Shown: piece by piece, positions 60,380-64,000 of the stretch
Layout of the letters: every line of letters begins with the position of its first letter
How positions within the stretch are numbered: the stretch's first letter is position 1
The notes under the pieces: model-generated
What the model was told of the DNA's origin: nothing
What the model saw: the letters and a program-made list of their open reading frames with translations, nothing else
The model's database searches: none
Program-made: the position numbers and the translations under genes
NCBI GenBank assembly: GCA_009103225.1
Contig: RHPI01000772.1
Span: 22,760-86,759 of the forward strand
Origin: Chlorokybus atmophyticus
Lineage: Eukaryota; Streptophyta; Chlorokybophyceae; Chlorokybales; Chlorokybaceae
Direction: 5' to 3'
DNA: 64,000 bases

Positions 60380-60434
<55 letters not shown>

Positions 60435-61758
60435 GACGGTCGATTGTCGGTCGTCCCATTTGCGCGATGGCGACCTATCCGTATAGCAGATAAGTCACGT
60501 TTTGGTCACATACAGTGACGGCCGACCGTCGGTCGTATCCTGACCGTCGAAGTATGCGCGATGGCCTGCCTATTTTAGCAAGCCAGTCACCGTTAGTCCT
60601 TATCAGGTGACTTACTGCGTTTATTTAGTGACGGCCGATCGCCGGTCGTGCACCCAATGCGGCGGCCTACTTATTTTGCGTCAAGTATGATAAGCAAGTG
60701 ACCGCCGGTCTCTAAAGGTCGGCAAGTCGGGACGGTGGTACCGGCCGGCAAGTCAAGACGCTGGTACAATGCAGCCGCCGTATTATGTCAATGGTACGAA
60801 CAGTGCCATTGTCGCAATGGCACTATTGTATCATATTAATGGTACCATAGTGCCATTGCGACAATGGTACTTTCGTGCTGTTATAATAATACGATAATGC
60901 CGTTGCGAGTCACGTTTCGACAACGCGTTTGTTGGGCTGCCCAAGTTATTCAAACGCTCAACGGCTTCAAATTCAACAGAGCGTTGTGGGCGGCGGCAAC
61001 GGCTAACAGTAGGTGAGCTTGGTTGCTGTCTGACGTTGTACTACGCGCAACACCGCATGCCATCTAACCACCCTCCTTGCCTTAGGGCGGCCAGGCTAGG
61101 ACAGGCTAGGCCAGACCAGGCCAGGCTAGGCCAAACCAGGCCAGGCGGCGGCAGCGGCGGCGGAGAAGGAACGGCGGCGGCGGAGCTGGAGCGGGCGGTG
61201 CAGGAGCCGCAGCTCAGTACAAAGGTAGTACCAGCAGTAGTATCTAAGGTAGTGGTAGCAGTAGTGGTAGTCTAGTTGTACTAGCAGTAGTAGTAGTAGC
61301 TCAGTTTATTACATTGTAATTTTTTTTTTTGGTTTTTCAATAATTGTTACGCATTGTTGCACAGCTGATGACGACAATCACGTGTGACACCTAATCATGA
61401 CTGAGCGGTACTAGCAAGTACCTTTAAGGGTACGCATATTCAACGGTAGGTACCTTAAGGTACCTGAATTTCGCTCAGTTAGCGTACAGTCGCCGGTACC
61501 TAACTGATATGTACCGGTCAGTTACCTGTTAGTTAGGTCAAGTCCCCTTTGCTTAACTATTGAGTACCTAACAGGTACCTACTAATTAGGGTCAGTCCCT
61601 TTATGCAAAAGGCCGCCAACTAATGGTGACGGCCGTTATGCTCAGGTCTGTGTATCGAGATCGCCGGTAGACTGAAGGTCGACAGTCTTAATAAGTATCC
61701 TCAGGTACACGGCCGTTGCCAATATTCAGCCGGCCGGCAGGGGAAACATTTTGCAACG
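60147..61758. mobile_element. Non-autonomous TIR element, copy B
   Basis: It begins CGTCGCAAATTTTAC and its other end reads CGTTGCAAAATGTTT in reverse complement. AA flanks both ends. It is 1612 bp and collinear with copy A, but with a long (TA)n run (about 60382-60431) and no MITE. The GACGGCCGACCGTCGGTCGT word near 60520 recurs in variant form near 60430 and 60630. Confidence 0.75.
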
Positions 61759-62146
61759 AACACAAAGAGCGGAGAGCGAGTTGCTGGGAGAGGCATAATG
61801 AAAGAGTTTGTAATCATCCTCAAGATGGGTAGAGCACAGCAGACCAATGCAACTCTGCTTCAATTCATGCAGCTCTGCACAAACATAAGGCGTGTAACTG
61901 TGTGCTGATAGCCTTTTTACATAACACACGCACCTCCCACCATAACGGAGGCGAGCCACCTTGGTCTTGCCGGGGAGCTCATTAGGGAAGCTTGGTGGAG
62001 GAACCCGTCAGATTCCCCCACTGTCATGGCATTAAAAATGATTTTGGGGTCGCGTTGTCGTTCAAGTAAGTTTGTACACTAGACGGCTTGCATAGTTTCT
62101 ATGCATGAACAATGGGGAGCACAAGAGTGAGCGTGAGCGTCAGCAC

Positions 62147-62194
<48 letters not shown>

Positions 62195-64000
62195 TTACAT
62201 GTTTGTGGGTCCTGTCAATTGCACTTGGGCAGGGAGGCTAAGTAGGTGGTACAGTGGTCCCCAACCAAGTAGACGTTATTTAAAACCCCCGCGCGGATTG
62301 TCATTGACTTCTGAGAATGGCTGGCCGGCCGCAGCCAGTGAGAACGAGAGAGGGTGCAATGCAGTCTGTGGCGATTGGGAACGTGAACTTTGCCTGACAG
62401 TACTTAAATAGCCCGTTGTCGCTTGCAGCTGCAGCTCATGTCAAGAGTGTGCCAGTAACCGACGTGAATGAGTGAATTGGTATTTGTTTTTTAAAATATG
62501 TAAATGAATTGACAAGGCGGGTTTCCTCTGACTCCCTCCTTCCACATACGTACGCACTAGCAATGTAGGGGGCGAGAGACAGTAATGAAAGTACACCGTG
62601 TGCATGCGCACCTTAATTAAATTTGACAGTGTTTACTAGCCGGCCAAAGGAGTAGACTCCCCCACAATTGGTGTAGGCGTAGTGCGTGCTCAGCTTTTGC
62701 TGGTAAGATGGGTTCTGGCGTGGGTTTGTTTGAAGCAGTCGAGTTGGACCAAAACGTCCTTCAAAGAGGCATTGCGTTGACTTTATTGCAGTATCCATCC
62801 GTGCACCTATCAGAAACACGCGCCCACTCACCACCGAATACAGTGCTGGTTTCGGCGCCGCTGAAGTGCTCAGCTCGCTGCTGTAGCCCACACCTGTAAC
62901 GGCAGGATGTCCAGAGTGTCTGCTTGTGTTACGAAATGAGGGGTTTCCACTAAGTCACATCAGCAAAAGGCGCTGATGGTTGAAGATTTCATATGGATAT
63001 AAGCTACAATCGTGACCATCCTCCCCCTAAGGATGTGATGTTCCTTAACCATCCAACCTAATGTCTATAATGCATATGAGCATGAGCAAGTGAGCATGAG
63101 CAACTCGGAGCGTAGGCGCTTACGGGGGCAATGCATGCCTTCTGCTGTTACTGACAACAATTAGCACTCCACAGCAGGAAAAGCAAATGACAATGCTGTT
63201 GGTTCATGAGACGACCCAAGCCAGCTTAGTGGTTTTTAAAAGTTACCACAGAAGCAGACTCTTGATTACGCATGTAGGTGAGTGCAAGCATGTGTGTTAG
63301 GCATGATCAGCTCATGCCAAGCAACCAACTTGCATGTGCTTTTTGCTTGCTCTACCTGTGGCGAATATAGCATTATTTGCAGGGTTCTCAACATGCATAG
63401 CATATGACACTTGTGTGCTTTTGTCTAGTCAGCTTAGCCAGCCCTATTGTATCTGTAAGTTAATATTTGATAAGCTCCTCATAGACTGCAGTTGTATGTG
63501 TAGGCTGCAGGCAGGTAAGATTGGTATAGTTTGATGGTTTCTGGTAAAACCCAGACTGAGGGCCCAGAGCCGATAGGCCGCGGGATATTAAACAAGTTCA
63601 CTTCTCTAGTCACTTCGATGGCGGTGTAGCTCTGCTCTTACCACTATGCTGTGTATGCTTGTTGTGCATGGTTGCATGCAGCATCTCTAGTCAACACTAC
63701 CTACACTCATGCTTGCACACAAAGGTACGCGATGTGCATTGAGCTGGGGTCTAAGGTTTCGTGCAGTGCAGTGCGAGTATGCGAGATTACAGGGCACACA
63801 CAGTGTGCGAAACCGCACTTCGCATAACCGGTACATCTGCTAGCATAGGGTAAGTGTACATATTCCGGACACCTAATCAAGGAAAAGTTGTAAACTATGC
63901 TATACATGTGTCATCGAGCAGTGTGATAGCTTATTGGGAAGGCCTTTCAGTCTATTGTCCGTCTCACTTAACAATAAAGGTTTTAATTAGCGAAATGTGT
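61759..64000. other. Intergenic sequence to window end
   Basis: No gene recognised with confidence. It has a (GT)n/(GA)n microsatellite at 62147-62194. A gene could run off the right edge but no splice-consistent exon was found. Confidence 0.45.
62147..62194. repeat. (GT)n(GA)n compound microsatellite
   Basis: About eleven GT units are followed by about thirteen GA units. Confidence 0.95.

Noticed and set aside
63600-63680. Possible tRNA gene (TAGCTCTGCT-like A box)
   Set aside because: No B box and no cloverleaf pairing could be found downstream.
1-64000. CRISPR array, rRNA or prokaryotic operon
   Set aside because: No regularly spaced short repeats, no rRNA-like sequence, and every recognised gene has spliceosomal introns.

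Overview
This window is nuclear DNA from a green-lineage eukaryote, most likely a unicellular alga. The genes have many short spliceosomal introns with GT-AG borders. Several products are plastid proteins of plant type: a lumenal FKBP with a twin-arginine signal, and two or three proteins with transit peptides. Others belong to families best known from land plants: POWERDRESS-type SANT co-repressor, TTM uridine-kinase-like/CYTH protein, MATH-BTB adaptor and HSP101. Telo-box motifs (AAACCCTA) lie upstream of several of them. I cannot tell chlorophyte from early streptophyte from sequence alone. All exon models below were read by eye from splice sites, phase and family similarity; no alignment was run.

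Layout. 1-10.5 kb is a transposon island. It holds a TIR-bounded element carrying a five-exon zinc finger/coiled-coil/RING gene, a broken GIY-YIG endonuclease-type gene, and a decayed Helitron (Rep plus PIF1-like helicase). CATATG- and GATATGG-rich repeats surround all three. 12.6-21.6 kb is a gene-dense block: MATH-BTB adaptor (-), thylakoid-lumen FKBP (+), TauD-family dioxygenase (-), and an unknown plastid protein (+). The last two are head to head over 135 bp. 21.6-26.5 kb is gene-poor and contains an assembly gap and a poly-G junction carrying a copy of a TauD intron. 26.5-49.7 kb is a second gene block: HSP101 (+), TTM (-), POWERDRESS/NCoR (+), ribosomal protein S5 (+) and an unknown plastid membrane protein (-). 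49.7-64 kb is again repeat territory. It holds a TRIM retrotransposon with three LTRs, two copies of a 1.6-kb TIR element (one split by a pogo-like MITE), a second gap, microsatellites and palindromes.

The host genes are unrelated housekeeping and regulatory genes: protein quality control (HSP101, FKBP), ubiquitin adaptor (MATH-BTB), chromatin repression (SANT/NCoR), translation (RPS5) and mitochondrial or defence signalling (TTM). They do not form a pathway. The most unusual content is the mobile DNA: the RING-carrying TIR element, the TRIM array and the paired TIR elements. Intron-borne perfect hairpins in HSP101 and RPS5 are also notable.
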